Positions 17,896 through 26,600 of a stretch of 46,097 nt of DNA are shown here, one piece after another. This DNA comes from JBBDIK01 sp964640385. Lineage in GTDB: Bacteria > Actinomycetota > UBA4738 > JBBDHU01. Position 1 is the stretch's first letter. Each line of letters begins with the position of its first letter. Location of the stretch: the NCBI GenBank assembly GCA_964640385.1, contig CAZXFL010000015.1, positions 1 through 46,097 on the forward strand. Direction: 5' to 3'. Under the pieces are notes generated by a model. The model worked only from the letters and a program-made list of their open reading frames with translations, was not told the DNA's origin and made no database searches. A program made the position numbers and the translations under genes.

Positions 17896-19146
17896 ATGGG
17901 TAAGGACCTATACGAGATCGGTGAGATCCCGGCCGTGGGGGAGCTCCCTCCGAAGATGTACGCGAATCTGATCCGGCCCGAGAACTACAACGAGACCGAG
18001 CCGGGCAAGGCGTTCACGGTCGAGGTGGTCGACACCCCGCAGCCAGGCCCGAACCAGGTAGTCGTCTCCGTGATGGCCGCGGGCGTCAACTACAACAACG
18101 TCTGGGCCGCCAAGGGCATCCCGGTGGACGTCACCAAGGTGCAGGCTTCGATCGGGCAGCCGAGCGAGTTCCACATCGGCGGCTCCGACGCGGCGGGCAT
18201 CGTGGCCGCGGTTGGCGACGGCGTGACCAACGTCAAGGTGGGCGATGAGGTCGTCATCCACTCCGGATGGTTCGATCCGGAGGACCCGCAGGTTAGGGCA
18301 GGCGTGGACCCCGGGTTCACTCCCGTCTACAAGATCTGGGGATACGAGACGAACTTCGGGTCGTTCGGGCAGTTCTGCCTCGCCTACGAGCACCAGGTCT
18401 TGCCGAAGGCGAAGAACCTCACCTGGGAGGAGGCGGCCGCGCCGACCCTGGTGGGCGGCACCGCCTATCGCATGCTCATGGGCTGGCCGCCGAACACGGT
18501 TCAGGACGGCGATCCGATCCTGATCTGGGGCGGCTCCGGCGGGCTCGGCTCGATGGCGATCCAGATCGCGACGTACGCGGGCGGCCGGGTCGTCGCGGTC
18601 GTCTCGAGCGACGAGAAAGGCGAATTCTGCAAGAAGCTCGGTGCGGTCGGGTTCATCAACCGCAAGGAGTTCTCCCACTGGGGCGTCCCGCCGCACTGGA
18701 CCGAGGCCGAGAAGTGGGGCGAGTGGTTCCAGGGAGCGAAGGCCTTCGGCAAGGCGTTCTGGGAGGCGCTCGGGGAGAAGGCGAGCCCGAAGATCGTCTT
18801 CGAGCACCCCGGCGAGGACACGATCCCGACGTCGATCTTCATGGCCGATTCGGGTGGCATGGTCGTGATCTGCGCCGGGACCACCGGCTACAGCGCGACC
18901 GTCGATCTGCGGTACCTGTGGATGCGCCAGAAGCGGCTGCAGGGCTCGCATTTCGCCAACGACGGGCAGGCGGCGGCGTTCAACCAGCTGGTCGTCGACG
19001 GCGTCGTGGATCCGTGCGTGGGCGAGGTGTTCTCGTTCGCGGACATCGGGAAGGCGCACCAGCTCATGAACGACAACAAGCACGGCGAAGGGAACATGGT
19101 GGCGCTCGTTTCGGCTCCCGAACGAGGCCTCAAGACGTTGGCCTGA
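17896..19146 (+). CDS. ccr: Crotonyl-CoA carboxylase/reductase
   Basis: Reductive carboxylation of crotonyl-CoA with NADPH and CO2 to (2S)-ethylmalonyl-CoA, the defining step of the ethylmalonyl-CoA pathway. It is a 416-residue MDR-family enzyme. It begins KDLYEIGEIPAVGELPPKMY, as in known Ccr proteins, with AAGVNYNNVWA near 61-71, WGYETNFGSFGQF near 148-160, the NADP-binding WGGSGGLGSMAIQ, the Ccr-specific INRKEFSHWG and the active-site GSHFAN with H352. The NYNNVW, GYE and GSHFAN residues correspond to the CO2-pocket segments described for this family, with Tyr where the Streptomyces type has Phe. Overall it resembles the alphaproteobacterial form. The frame is open 300 bases further upstream, but the ATG at 17896 follows GAGGGGTGG. 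Its stop shares one base with the next start. Confidence 0.92.
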   Translation: MGKDLYEIGEIPAVGELPPKMYANLIRPENYNETEPGKAFTVEVVDTPQPGPNQVVVSVMAAGVNYNNVWAAKGIPVDVTKVQASIGQPSEFHIGGSDAAGIVAAVGDGVTNVKVGDEVVIHSGWFDPEDPQVRAGVDPGFTPVYKIWGYETNFGSFGQFCLAYEHQVLPKAKNLTWEEAAAPTLVGGTAYRMLMGWPPNTVQDGDPILIWGGSGGLGSMAIQIATYAGGRVVAVVSSDEKGEFCKKLGAVGFINRKEFSHWGVPPHWTEAEKWGEWFQGAKAFGKAFWEALGEKASPKIVFEHPGEDTIPTSIFMADSGGMVVICAGTTGYSATVDLRYLWMRQKRLQGSHFANDGQAAAFNQLVVDGVVDPCVGEVFSFADIGKAHQLMNDNKHGEGNMVALVSAPERGLKTLA

Positions 19147-19541
19147 TGAGCCCCGAGCGCGATTACTCCCACCGGTTGCTGCTCGATAAGCTCGGCGTGA
19201 CGCCCGGGATGCGCGTGTCGGTGATCGGCGTGCGCGATCCGGGCTTCGTTCGCCTGGTGGAGAGTTCCGGCGCGGACGTATCGAGCCGCAAGCGCAAGGA
19301 CACCGACCTGTTCTTCCTCGGCGTCGAGTCCTATGCGGACATGGAGCGGCTGGCCCCGCTCGAGTCCTCGATGGTCCGCGACGGCGGTATCTGGGTCATC
19401 CATCCCAAGGGCCGCAAGGACGTCTCGCAAGCCGAGATCATCCGGCTCGGCGTTGCCGCTGGTTTCGTCGACAACAAGGTCAGCGCGTTCAGCGAAACCC
19501 ACACGGCCCTGCGCTTCGTGATCCCAAAGGCCCGACGGTAG
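19146..19541 (+). CDS. DUF3052 family protein
   Basis: A 131-residue actinobacterial protein of the DUF3052 type. It opens YSHRLLLDKLGVTPGMRVSVIG and continues with KRKDTDLFFLGVESYADMERL, IWVIHPKGRKDV and GLVDNKVSAFSETHTALRFVIP-like endings (here AAGFVDNKVSAFSETHTALR). The fold appears Rossmann-like, without recognisable catalytic residues. Its ATG overlaps the ccr stop (TGATG), so the two are translationally coupled. The family has no established function; coupling to ccr suggests, but does not show, a role tied to acyl-CoA metabolism. Confidence 0.82.
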   Translation: MSPERDYSHRLLLDKLGVTPGMRVSVIGVRDPGFVRLVESSGADVSSRKRKDTDLFFLGVESYADMERLAPLESSMVRDGGIWVIHPKGRKDVSQAEIIRLGVAAGFVDNKVSAFSETHTALRFVIPKARR

Positions 19542-19550
19542 CCCAGCTTC

Positions 19551-19970
19551 TCAAACGCCGTGGGGCTTGCCGCGTTCTTCGACGAGTTCGACGAGGACGC
19601 CGTCGAACCCACGGGGATGGATGAACGCGATCGTGTTGTTCATCGAGCCGATGCGCGGCACTTCGTCGATCAGCGGGACTCCTTCGGACGCCAGATGCGC
19701 GAGGGTCGCCGCTACGTCATCGACCCGGTAGCCGACGTGATGCACGCCCTGTCCGCGCCTCGCGAGGAACGCGCCGACCGGCGTGTCGGGATCGAGCGGC
19801 TCGAGCAGCTGGATGAACGAGGAGCCCGCCTCGAACAGCACCTCGCGTACTCCCTGGCTCTCGATCGTCTCCGAGTGGTGCGGCGCGAGACCGAGGGTCT
19901 TGCGGTAGTGCTCGACCGCCTCATCCAGGTCGGTGACCGCGATGCCGATGTGGTCGATATCGGTGAGCAT
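19551..19970 (-). CDS. mce: Methylmalonyl-CoA/ethylmalonyl-CoA epimerase
   Basis: VOC-fold epimerase of 139 residues that inverts C2 of methylmalonyl-CoA (and ethylmalonyl-CoA), supplying the isomer used by the B12 mutases. The family start IDHIGIAVTDLDEAVEHYR carries metal ligand H7. Q54 in SFIQLLEPL, H78 in GVHHVGYRV and E128 in LVELVEERG complete the metal site. AFIHPRGFDGVLVELVE is the typical ending. It lies tail-to-tail with ccr-DUF3052 and 5 bases after the XRE-like gene, which shares its strand. AAGGGGG upstream serves as ribosome-binding site. Ccr, this epimerase and MeaA would act in sequence. Confidence 0.9.
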   Translation of the reverse strand: MLTDIDHIGIAVTDLDEAVEHYRKTLGLAPHHSETIESQGVREVLFEAGSSFIQLLEPLDPDTPVGAFLARRGQGVHHVGYRVDDVAATLAHLASEGVPLIDEVPRIGSMNNTIAFIHPRGFDGVLVELVEERGKPHGV

Positions 19971-19975
19971 GCTGG

Positions 19976-20332
19976 CTATGCCCCCTTCTTCACGGGGCTC
20001 TGCAGGCGGGCGATCAGATCCATCGCGTTCGTCACATGGAACGCTGGCAGCGTGAGCGCCTTCACCACCGCCGACACGGCCTCGTGACGGATCTCGAAGG
20101 GCGCTCCGGACACCTTGAGCGAGTAGAACTCGACCAACTCGAGGAACTGGGGGAGCGACGGTACGAGCCCGCCGCGCTCGTAGGCGTAGATGGTCTGTCG
20201 GGCGGGGCAGCCGGGCCGGTCGGCAGCCGCCTGCACGGCCCGGAGTCCGGATGCCTGCCGCAGCCCGCGCAGCAGCTCACCGATGGTGCGGGCGGAGGTG
20301 CGATCGACGGGCAGTTTGCTCTTCCTGGGCAT
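19976..20332 (-). CDS. XRE-like helix-turn-helix regulator
   Basis: A 118-residue DNA-binding protein. The HTH is visible as TIGELLRGLRQASGLRAVQAAADRPGCPARQTIYAYERGGLVPSLPQFLEL, matching the Cro/CI helix layout with an ARQTIYAYE recognition helix. The remaining 50 residues are helical, without a known ligand domain. The ATG at 20332 is preceded by TATGGT (20342-20347) at near-leaderless distance. An in-frame ATG at 20371 would add 13 residues not expected of the family. It precedes the epimerase gene by 5 bases in the same unit and probably controls it, perhaps with nearby ethylmalonyl-CoA genes. Confidence 0.72.
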   Translation of the reverse strand: MPRKSKLPVDRTSARTIGELLRGLRQASGLRAVQAAADRPGCPARQTIYAYERGGLVPSLPQFLELVEFYSLKVSGAPFEIRHEAVSAVVKALTLPAFHVTNAMDLIARLQSPVKKGA

Positions 20333-20504
20333 GGGTCCAGCACCATACCGGGTGCACACCGGAGCGGACATCTCGGCAGGTCGCTACGCACGGACCCCGG
20401 TTGGGCGTTCAGCTCTCAGGCCGGAACGCCGATGTATCAGATGAACGGTTTCGGCGTACGATGGGCTGCGCCGAGCCCGCATAGCCCCCGCAGGAAGGCC
20501 CCAG

Positions 20505-22403
20505 TTGAAGGACGATCGCGCGACCGACGCCCAGGAGTGGGCGGGAGCTACGTCGGCACTCCCGCTCGGGAAGCTCGACGTCGCCAGGATCCGCGAGCGG
20601 AACCGCAAGAAGCGCCTGGGGCGGCTGTTCGTGTTCCTGCTGGTACCGTTCACGTACCTGCTCTACCGGCAGTTCACGAACCCCATCCAGTTCCCGAAGA
20701 TCTCTCCGCAGCTCCTGCTGGTGCTGCCCATGCTCTTCATGATGATGCTCTTCATGGGCTATGCCCTTTACCTGCTCATGACCACGCGCTCGCCGCACGT
20801 GCTGGTCCGGCCCGAGGATATCGAGGTGGGGCTCGACGAGGTCCGAGGACTCGATACCCAGGTGAGCGAGGTGCAACGCACGCTCGATGTGTTCCTGGGG
20901 TACGCCTCCTACCGGGAGCAGCTCGGCGGGAACCCTCGCCGGGCGGTCCTGCTCGAGGGCCCCCCGGGGACCGGCAAGACGTACCTCGCGAAGGCCACGG
21001 CGAAGGCGGCGAGTGTGCCGTTCCTGTTCATCTCAGGTCCCGCGTTCCAGACGTTCTGGCAAGGGATGTCGGCGATGCGCATCCGCAGCTACTTCCGGAC
21101 CCTGCGCAAGCTGGCTCGGCGGGACGGCGGCGCGATCGGGTTCATCGAAGAGATCGACGCGATCGGTAGCGCCCGGATGGGGGTCGCGAGCGTGTCGCCC
21201 GACCGGCTCTCCTCCGACGGCGAGCCTCGCGGCTACGGGCCGGTGGCTTCGCGCTTCATGGGCGGCGGAGACTCCGGCCTGATCAACGAGTTGCTGATCC
21301 AGATGCAGTCGTTCGACCAGCCACGTATGCTCCGCCGGATCCGGAACCGACTCGTCGAGTGGATGAACGGATTCCTGCCGCGCGAGAAGCGGATGAAGGT
21401 TGGTAAGCCCGAATACCACAACATCCTGGTCTTCGCGGCCACGAACCGCGCAGATATGCTCGACGCCGCGCTGTTGCGGCCGGGGCGTTTCGACCAGCGG
21501 CTCTACTTCGACCCGCCGACCCGGCGTTCCCGTCGAGACCTGATCGACTTCTTCCTCGACCGCCGCTCGCACCACGAGCAGCTGGACTCCGAGGAGGTCC
21601 GCGATCAGCTCGCGCGCGACTCGCTCGGGTACACGCCGGTGATGATCGAGCACTTGACCGACGAAGCCCTCTTGGTGGCTATCAAGAACGGCCGACGGTC
21701 GATGAACATCGAAGACATCTACGAAGCGAAGCTGAACGAGGAGATCGGGCTCAAGCAGCCGGTGGTCTACACGGACGGCGAGCGGGAGGCGATCGCCACC
21801 CACGAGGCTGGGCACGCGACGGTTGCCCATTTCCTCGGCAAGGACCGCAAGCTCGAGGTCCTGTCCATCATCAAGCGGCGCTCGTCGCTGGGTGTGCTTA
21901 CGCACGGCGACACCGAGGAGCGGTTCACGAGGACGCGATCCGAGATCGAAGCGCTGATCGCGATCGCGCTGGGCGGCATGGTCGCGGAAGAGGAGTTCCT
22001 CGGGGAGTCGGGAACCGGGCCCGCATCCGACCTGGCGGCCGCGACCGAGCTGGCGACCCACATGGTGGGGTCGCTCGGGATGGCGGGGTCGCTCATCTCC
22101 TACGACGCGATGATCGACGGGCCCCTGTCGAGCAAGAACCTGACCGGTAAGGTTCTGTCGGACCCCGATGGGAAGGCCCGCGTTGAGCAGATCCTCGATG
22201 GACAGCGTTCACGCGCCCGCGAGGTCCTGACGCAGAACCGCACCGTTATCGAGGCCCTCCGCGACGCGCTGGTCGAGCGCGACGAGCTGGTGGGTCCGGA
22301 GATCACCGATGTGATCGAGGCAGCGATGGCGATCCGGTCCGTCGAGTCGTCCGCGGACCAGACGGCAGGGCAGATCCGTCTCGGTCCACCCGAACCTTCG
22401 TAG
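20505..22403 (+). CDS. Divergent FtsH-like membrane AAA+ zinc metalloprotease
   Basis: A 632-residue membrane-anchored AAA+ protease. Two transmembrane helices (about 40-57 and 69-91) are joined by only about a dozen residues, so the usual FtsH extracytoplasmic domain is absent. The AAA module has Walker A GPPGTGKT (152-159), a pore-loop region FWQGMSAMRIRS, Walker B FIEEID (213-218, with Glu where FtsH has Asp), ATNRADMLDAALLRPGRFD and a long insertion (about 221-305) before sensor 1. The protease domain keeps the zinc motif HEAGH (433-437), with D509 in GPASDLAAAT as third ligand. It starts with TTG; AGGAAGG 6 bases upstream supports this. It probably degrades membrane or cytoplasmic proteins. 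It is likely additional to a canonical FtsH, which is not in this window. Confidence 0.85.
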   Translation: MKDDRATDAQEWAGATSALPLGKLDVARIRERNRKKRLGRLFVFLLVPFTYLLYRQFTNPIQFPKISPQLLLVLPMLFMMMLFMGYALYLLMTTRSPHVLVRPEDIEVGLDEVRGLDTQVSEVQRTLDVFLGYASYREQLGGNPRRAVLLEGPPGTGKTYLAKATAKAASVPFLFISGPAFQTFWQGMSAMRIRSYFRTLRKLARRDGGAIGFIEEIDAIGSARMGVASVSPDRLSSDGEPRGYGPVASRFMGGGDSGLINELLIQMQSFDQPRMLRRIRNRLVEWMNGFLPREKRMKVGKPEYHNILVFAATNRADMLDAALLRPGRFDQRLYFDPPTRRSRRDLIDFFLDRRSHHEQLDSEEVRDQLARDSLGYTPVMIEHLTDEALLVAIKNGRRSMNIEDIYEAKLNEEIGLKQPVVYTDGEREAIATHEAGHATVAHFLGKDRKLEVLSIIKRRSSLGVLTHGDTEERFTRTRSEIEALIAIALGGMVAEEEFLGESGTGPASDLAAATELATHMVGSLGMAGSLISYDAMIDGPLSSKNLTGKVLSDPDGKARVEQILDGQRSRAREVLTQNRTVIEALRDALVERDELVGPEITDVIEAAMAIRSVESSADQTAGQIRLGPPEPS

Positions 22404-22442
22404 CGCCTGCGAGGCACGCCGACCGTCTCCGCACTACACTGG

Positions 22443-22461
22443 CTCCTCCCCGAACGAGGAG
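22443..22461 (+). promoter_or_regulatory. Hairpin masking the thiolase ribosome-binding site
   Basis: CTCCTC (22443-22448) and GAGGAG (22456-22461) are perfect complements with a 7-base loop. The right arm is the thiolase Shine-Dalgarno sequence, 6 bases before the ATG at 22468. If transcribed from upstream of 22443, the hairpin would sequester the ribosome-binding site. A -10-like TACACT at 22435-22440 would start transcription inside the left arm and avoid it. Confidence 0.4.
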
Positions 22462-22467
22462 TAACTG

Positions 22468-23652
22468 ATGACGACATCCGTGATCGTCGGCGGAGCCCGT
22501 CCGCCGATCGCCAAGTTCTCCGGTGCGTACAAGAGCCTGTCGGCCGTCGATCTGGGCGCGCACGCCATCGCCGAGGCGTTGGCGCGGTCCGGTGTTGCGG
22601 CCGACCAGATCGACTACACGATCATGGGCCAGGTCCTGCAGGCCGGCTGCAGCCAGAACCCGGCGCGCCAAGCATCCATCGCCGGAGGGATCGCCAAGGA
22701 GACCCCTGCCATCACCGTCAACAAGGTGTGCCTCTCTGGCATGAGTGCGGTGTCGATGGCCGACCAGATGATCCGCGCCGGAGACATCGAGGTCGCCATG
22801 GCCGGCGGCATGGAGTCGATGACCAACGCCCCGTACCTGGTCCCGTCGGCTCGCTTCGGCTCGCGCCTCGGGGACGCGAAGCTCGTCGACTCGATGGTTC
22901 ACGACGGGCTCTGGACGGTCTTCTCCGACCAGCACATGGGCGACGCATCCGACGATGTGAACAAGGATCTCGGTATCACGCGCGACGAGCAGGACGCTTG
23001 GGCGGCGGGTTCCCACCAGAAGGCGGCGGCCGCGTGGGAGGCCGGCGGGATCGCCGACGAGGTCGTCGAGATCGAGATCAAGCAGCGCAAGGGTGATCCG
23101 ATCGTGTTCGACCGCGACGACGGCATCCGTGCGGACTCCACGGCCGAGGCGCTCGCGAAGCTGCGCCCGGCGTTCCAGTCTGACGGCACGATCACGGCCG
23201 GCAACGCTTCGCAGCTCTCCGACGGCGCCGCGGCGATGGTCGTGATGAGCAAGGCCAAGGCCGACCAGCTCGGCCTCCAGCCGCTGGCCGAGATCGTCAG
23301 CACCGGGATGTCCGCGGAGCGCTTCGCCTATCTGCACACCGTGCCGGCCCTGGCGCTGGAGAGCGCGGCCAAGAGGGCTGGCATCGACGTGCACGACTTG
23401 GGGGTGATCGAGATCAACGAGGCGTTCGCCGCGGTCGCGGTGAACTCGACCCGGATGCTCGGGGTCTCCGAGGATGTCGTGAACCCCAACGGCGGCGCGG
23501 TCGCGCTGGGGCACCCGATCGGGGCGAGCGGCGCTCGGCTGGTCCTGGCGACGCTGTTCGAGATGCGCCGCGAGGGCTACGACCTCGGCGGCGCCGCCAT
23601 CTGCGGCGGTGGCGGCCAGGGCGACGCGATCATCCTGCGCCGCGTCGCGTAA
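22468..23652 (+). CDS. Acetyl-CoA C-acetyltransferase (thiolase)
   Basis: A 394-residue type II thiolase, making acetoacetyl-CoA from two acetyl-CoA or cleaving 3-ketoacyl-CoA. The nucleophilic C88 lies in INTVNKVC-type context (ITVNKVCLSGMSAVSMA). AGGMESMTNAPYLVP is characteristic of acetoacetyl-CoA thiolases. EINEAFAAVAVN, GGAVALGHPIGASGAR (H349) and CGGGGQGDAIIL (C379) complete the active site. The family-typical KVCGSG glycine is Leu here. GAGGAG precedes the ATG. It would feed the ethylmalonyl-CoA pathway with acetoacetyl-CoA; a beta-oxidation role is also possible. It converges on the giant coiled-coil gene. Confidence 0.9.
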   Translation: MTTSVIVGGARPPIAKFSGAYKSLSAVDLGAHAIAEALARSGVAADQIDYTIMGQVLQAGCSQNPARQASIAGGIAKETPAITVNKVCLSGMSAVSMADQMIRAGDIEVAMAGGMESMTNAPYLVPSARFGSRLGDAKLVDSMVHDGLWTVFSDQHMGDASDDVNKDLGITRDEQDAWAAGSHQKAAAAWEAGGIADEVVEIEIKQRKGDPIVFDRDDGIRADSTAEALAKLRPAFQSDGTITAGNASQLSDGAAAMVVMSKAKADQLGLQPLAEIVSTGMSAERFAYLHTVPALALESAAKRAGIDVHDLGVIEINEAFAAVAVNSTRMLGVSEDVVNPNGGAVALGHPIGASGARLVLATLFEMRREGYDLGGAAICGGGGQGDAIILRRVA

Positions 23653-23675
23653 GGCGGTGTTGCGAGGGTGAACCA

Positions 23676-23692
23676 GGGCGCCTCCAGCGCCC
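23676..23692. terminator. Hairpin between converging thiolase and coiled-coil genes
   Basis: GGGCGC (23676-23681), loop CTCCA and GCGCCC (23687-23692) form a perfect 6-base stem in the 41-base gap between two converging genes. It starts right after the stop of the minus-strand gene and could end transcription in both directions. No T-tract is present, so intrinsic termination is uncertain. Confidence 0.4.
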
Positions 23693-23693
23693 G

Positions 23694-26600
23694 CTACTCC
23701 TGGCCCAGTTCCTGGCGCGCCAGACGAAGTTCTTCCTCGGCGCGCATCGCGCGGAGTTCCACCTGCAACATGCCTTCCTGCGCGCGCCGCAGGCGCGCCT
23801 CGGCTTCCTCGGCCTGCTCCTGTGCCAGGCGGACCTGCTCCTCGGCTTGGCGGGCGCGTTCCTCGGCCTCGCGGATGCGCTGCTCCTCCGCGGCCATGAT
23901 CTGCTCGCGGGTCATCTGGGCCTGTTGCTCCGCCTCGCGCGCTCGGTCCTCGGTCGTCAGGCGGCGCTGCTCGGCGGCCTGTACCTGTTCCTGCGCGGCG
24001 CGGAGCTGCTCTTCCATCTGCTGAACGCGCGCTCCCGCCTCGGGTAAGGGGGCGGACGACTGGGCGGCGTTGGCGACCTGCTCCTGCATCGCGCGCATCT
24101 GCCCGGCGGTCACGCGCGCCCGCTCCTCAGCTTCGTGCACCTGCTGTTGGGCGAGGATCATCTGCTCCTTTGCCTGCCGCTGGCGCTCTTCTTCGGCCTC
24201 CACCAGCTTCTCCTCGGCGGCCCGGGCCTGATCCTCCGCTGCGGCGGCGCGGTCTTCGAGGGCGACGCGCTGTGTTTCCGCGACCTGTGCCTGCTCTTGC
24301 GCCAGGCGAACCTGCTCCTCGGCTTGCCGGATCGATTCCTGCGCGGCCCGCTGTTGCTCGTCCTTCGTCGTCGCCATCTGCTCTTTCGCCTGGCGAGCTT
24401 CCTCCTCGGCTTCGCGTGCACGCTCCTCGATCGCCTCGCGTTGCTCCTGGGCCTTGCGCGCCTCTTCCTCCGCGCGCTGCATCGCCTCTTGCGCCTGACG
24501 GATCCGCTCCTCGGCGTCGCGCGCCGCCTCCGCCGACGCCCCCTCGCGTTCGTTCTGGGCGGCCTCGAGAGCTTCGCGCGCCTTCCGAGCCTCGTCTTCC
24601 GCCCGCTTCGCTCGTTCTGACTGCGCGTCCTGCTCGGCCTGGAAGGCGTCGATCTGCTCCTGGGCCGCGGCCTGCGCGGAGAGTGATGTCTTGAGCTGCT
24701 CCTCGAGCTGCGCAGCGAGCTCGGTCGCCTTCTTCTCCTGTTCCTCCTGCGCCTGCTTCATCTCCTCGCGGACCTGGCGTGATTCCTGTTCCGCTTCGCG
24801 GGCACGCGCCTCGATCTGCTTGCGCTCCTCCTGGGCCTTGCGCGCCTCTTCCTCGGCTTTCTCGGCCTGGCCCTCGGCCGCGCGGATCTTCTCCTGCGCT
24901 ATCTTCATCTCCGCTTCGGCGGCCTTGGCCTCCTCCTCGATCTGGCGCTTGGTGTCCGCGACCGCCTGCTTCGCACGGTCCTCGGCCTGGCGCGCCTCTT
25001 CTTCGGCTTGCTTCGCGCGATCCTCAGTCGCACGGCGTTCCTCCTCGGCCTTCCGCGCCTGTTCTTGGGCCGCTGCCACCATCTCTTGCGCGCGACGCAT
25101 CTCCTCTTGGGCCTCTTGGAGCTGGTCCTCGGCGCGGCGTCCCTGGCTACCGGCCGTGGTGCCGAGCTCCTCAGCCCTGCGCATCCGCTCCTGGGCCTCC
25201 TGGGCAACGGCCTCGGCCTGTGCGATGTGTTCAGCCGCGGTCTTAGCCTCCTCTTCCGCCTGGCGGGCCCGCTCCTCGATCTCGGCCCGCTCGCGCTCGG
25301 CGCGCTCGGCCATGTCGTGGGCACGCTGCAGGAGGGTTTGCGCCTCCCGCTTCGCCTCCTCTGACGCCTCTGACGCCTCCTCCTTCTCTTGCTCCAGTTG
25401 CGCTGCACGCTCTTCGAGCTGCTTGGCGACGTCTTCGGCGTGCTTCGCGCGCTCCTCCGTCGCCTTGCGCTCCTGCTCCGCCTGCTTCGCCTGCTCCTGG
25501 GCCTGCGCGATCAGCTCCTGCGCCTTCTGCATCTCCTCTTCTGCCCTGGCGGTCTGGTCCGCGGCCCGGCGGTCAGGGAGCTCCCCGGCGGCGCGCGCGG
25601 CTTCGGCGGCCTTCATGCGTTCCTCCGCCTTCCTCGCGATGTCCTCGGCCTGACGGATGGCGTCCTGGGCCCGCTGCGCTTCGCCCTCAGCCTGCTTCAT
25701 CCGCTCCTCGGTTTCGTGTCGCTTGCGTTCGGCCTCTTCCGCCTTGTCCTGCGCTTGCATCGCCAGCATCTCGGCTTGAGCCCTCGCTTCAGCGGCCTCG
25801 CGCTCGGCCTGTTCGCGGGCCTGGCGGACGCGCTCCTCGACGTTGCGGGCCTCATCCTCGGCTTGCTGGCGCTCGATCTCGGCCTGCCGCGCCGTTTCCT
25901 CGGCCTTGCGGGCGCGTTCGTCGAGGGCGTGGCGTTCCTCTTCGGCCTCGACCGCGCGGAGCTCGACCTGCAGGAGGCCCTCTTGCGCCCGACGGAGCCG
26001 TACCTCGGCATGTCGCGCGTCCTCCTCGGCCACCTGCGCGCGCTCCTCGGCCTCCTCCTTCGCCTTGAGATCGATCTTGCGCTGCTCGGGCTCGCCCTCG
26101 CTGAAGAACTGGATCGTCTTCGGAGGAGGCTCCTTCATCACGATGGGAAGACCACCGAAGGCGACGGCGAGCGCGAGGACGATCAGGACGATCATGGCTA
26201 GGAAGAACGGCTTGGAGGCGCCGTCCACCGATCCCGGATCCTGGTCAAGCTCTGCGACCGCGACGGGGGAACCGCCGACCTTGAAACGGAACGGGACGAA
26301 GATCTGGAGTTGCTTGGGGTCGTCTTCCTTCGGGTTGAGGGGGAAGGCCGTTCTGGTTTTCGGGGTGCCGGAGAAGACCGGCTCGATGAAGCCCTTCTCC
26401 GCAGCGAACGTCGTGCCGATCAACGATGGGGTGGACGAGTAGACCACGGTGCCGGCCTGGTTCCAGACGGTGAGACCTAGGACGTCGTCCTTGATCCGTC
26501 CCTTGATCGCGCTGGTGATCTCCTTGGCGCGGTCGGATATGACCGGGTCGGCGATATCGGCGGTGGTCAGGGCACGCGCGAGGGGGCCGTTGGCGATCTC

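Noticed and set aside
23730..26010. Repetitive GAG/CTC-rich DNA considered as a CRISPR or tandem-repeat array
   Set aside because: No regular direct repeats separated by unique spacers. The periodicity comes from coiled-coil heptad codons and keeps the reading frame.
24135..26201. Leu/Ser/Arg-rich plus-strand frames opposite the coiled-coil gene, resembling membrane proteins
   Set aside because: They are complements of Glu/Ala/Gln codons of the heptads. Several overlap in all frames, showing low-complexity artefact rather than genes.
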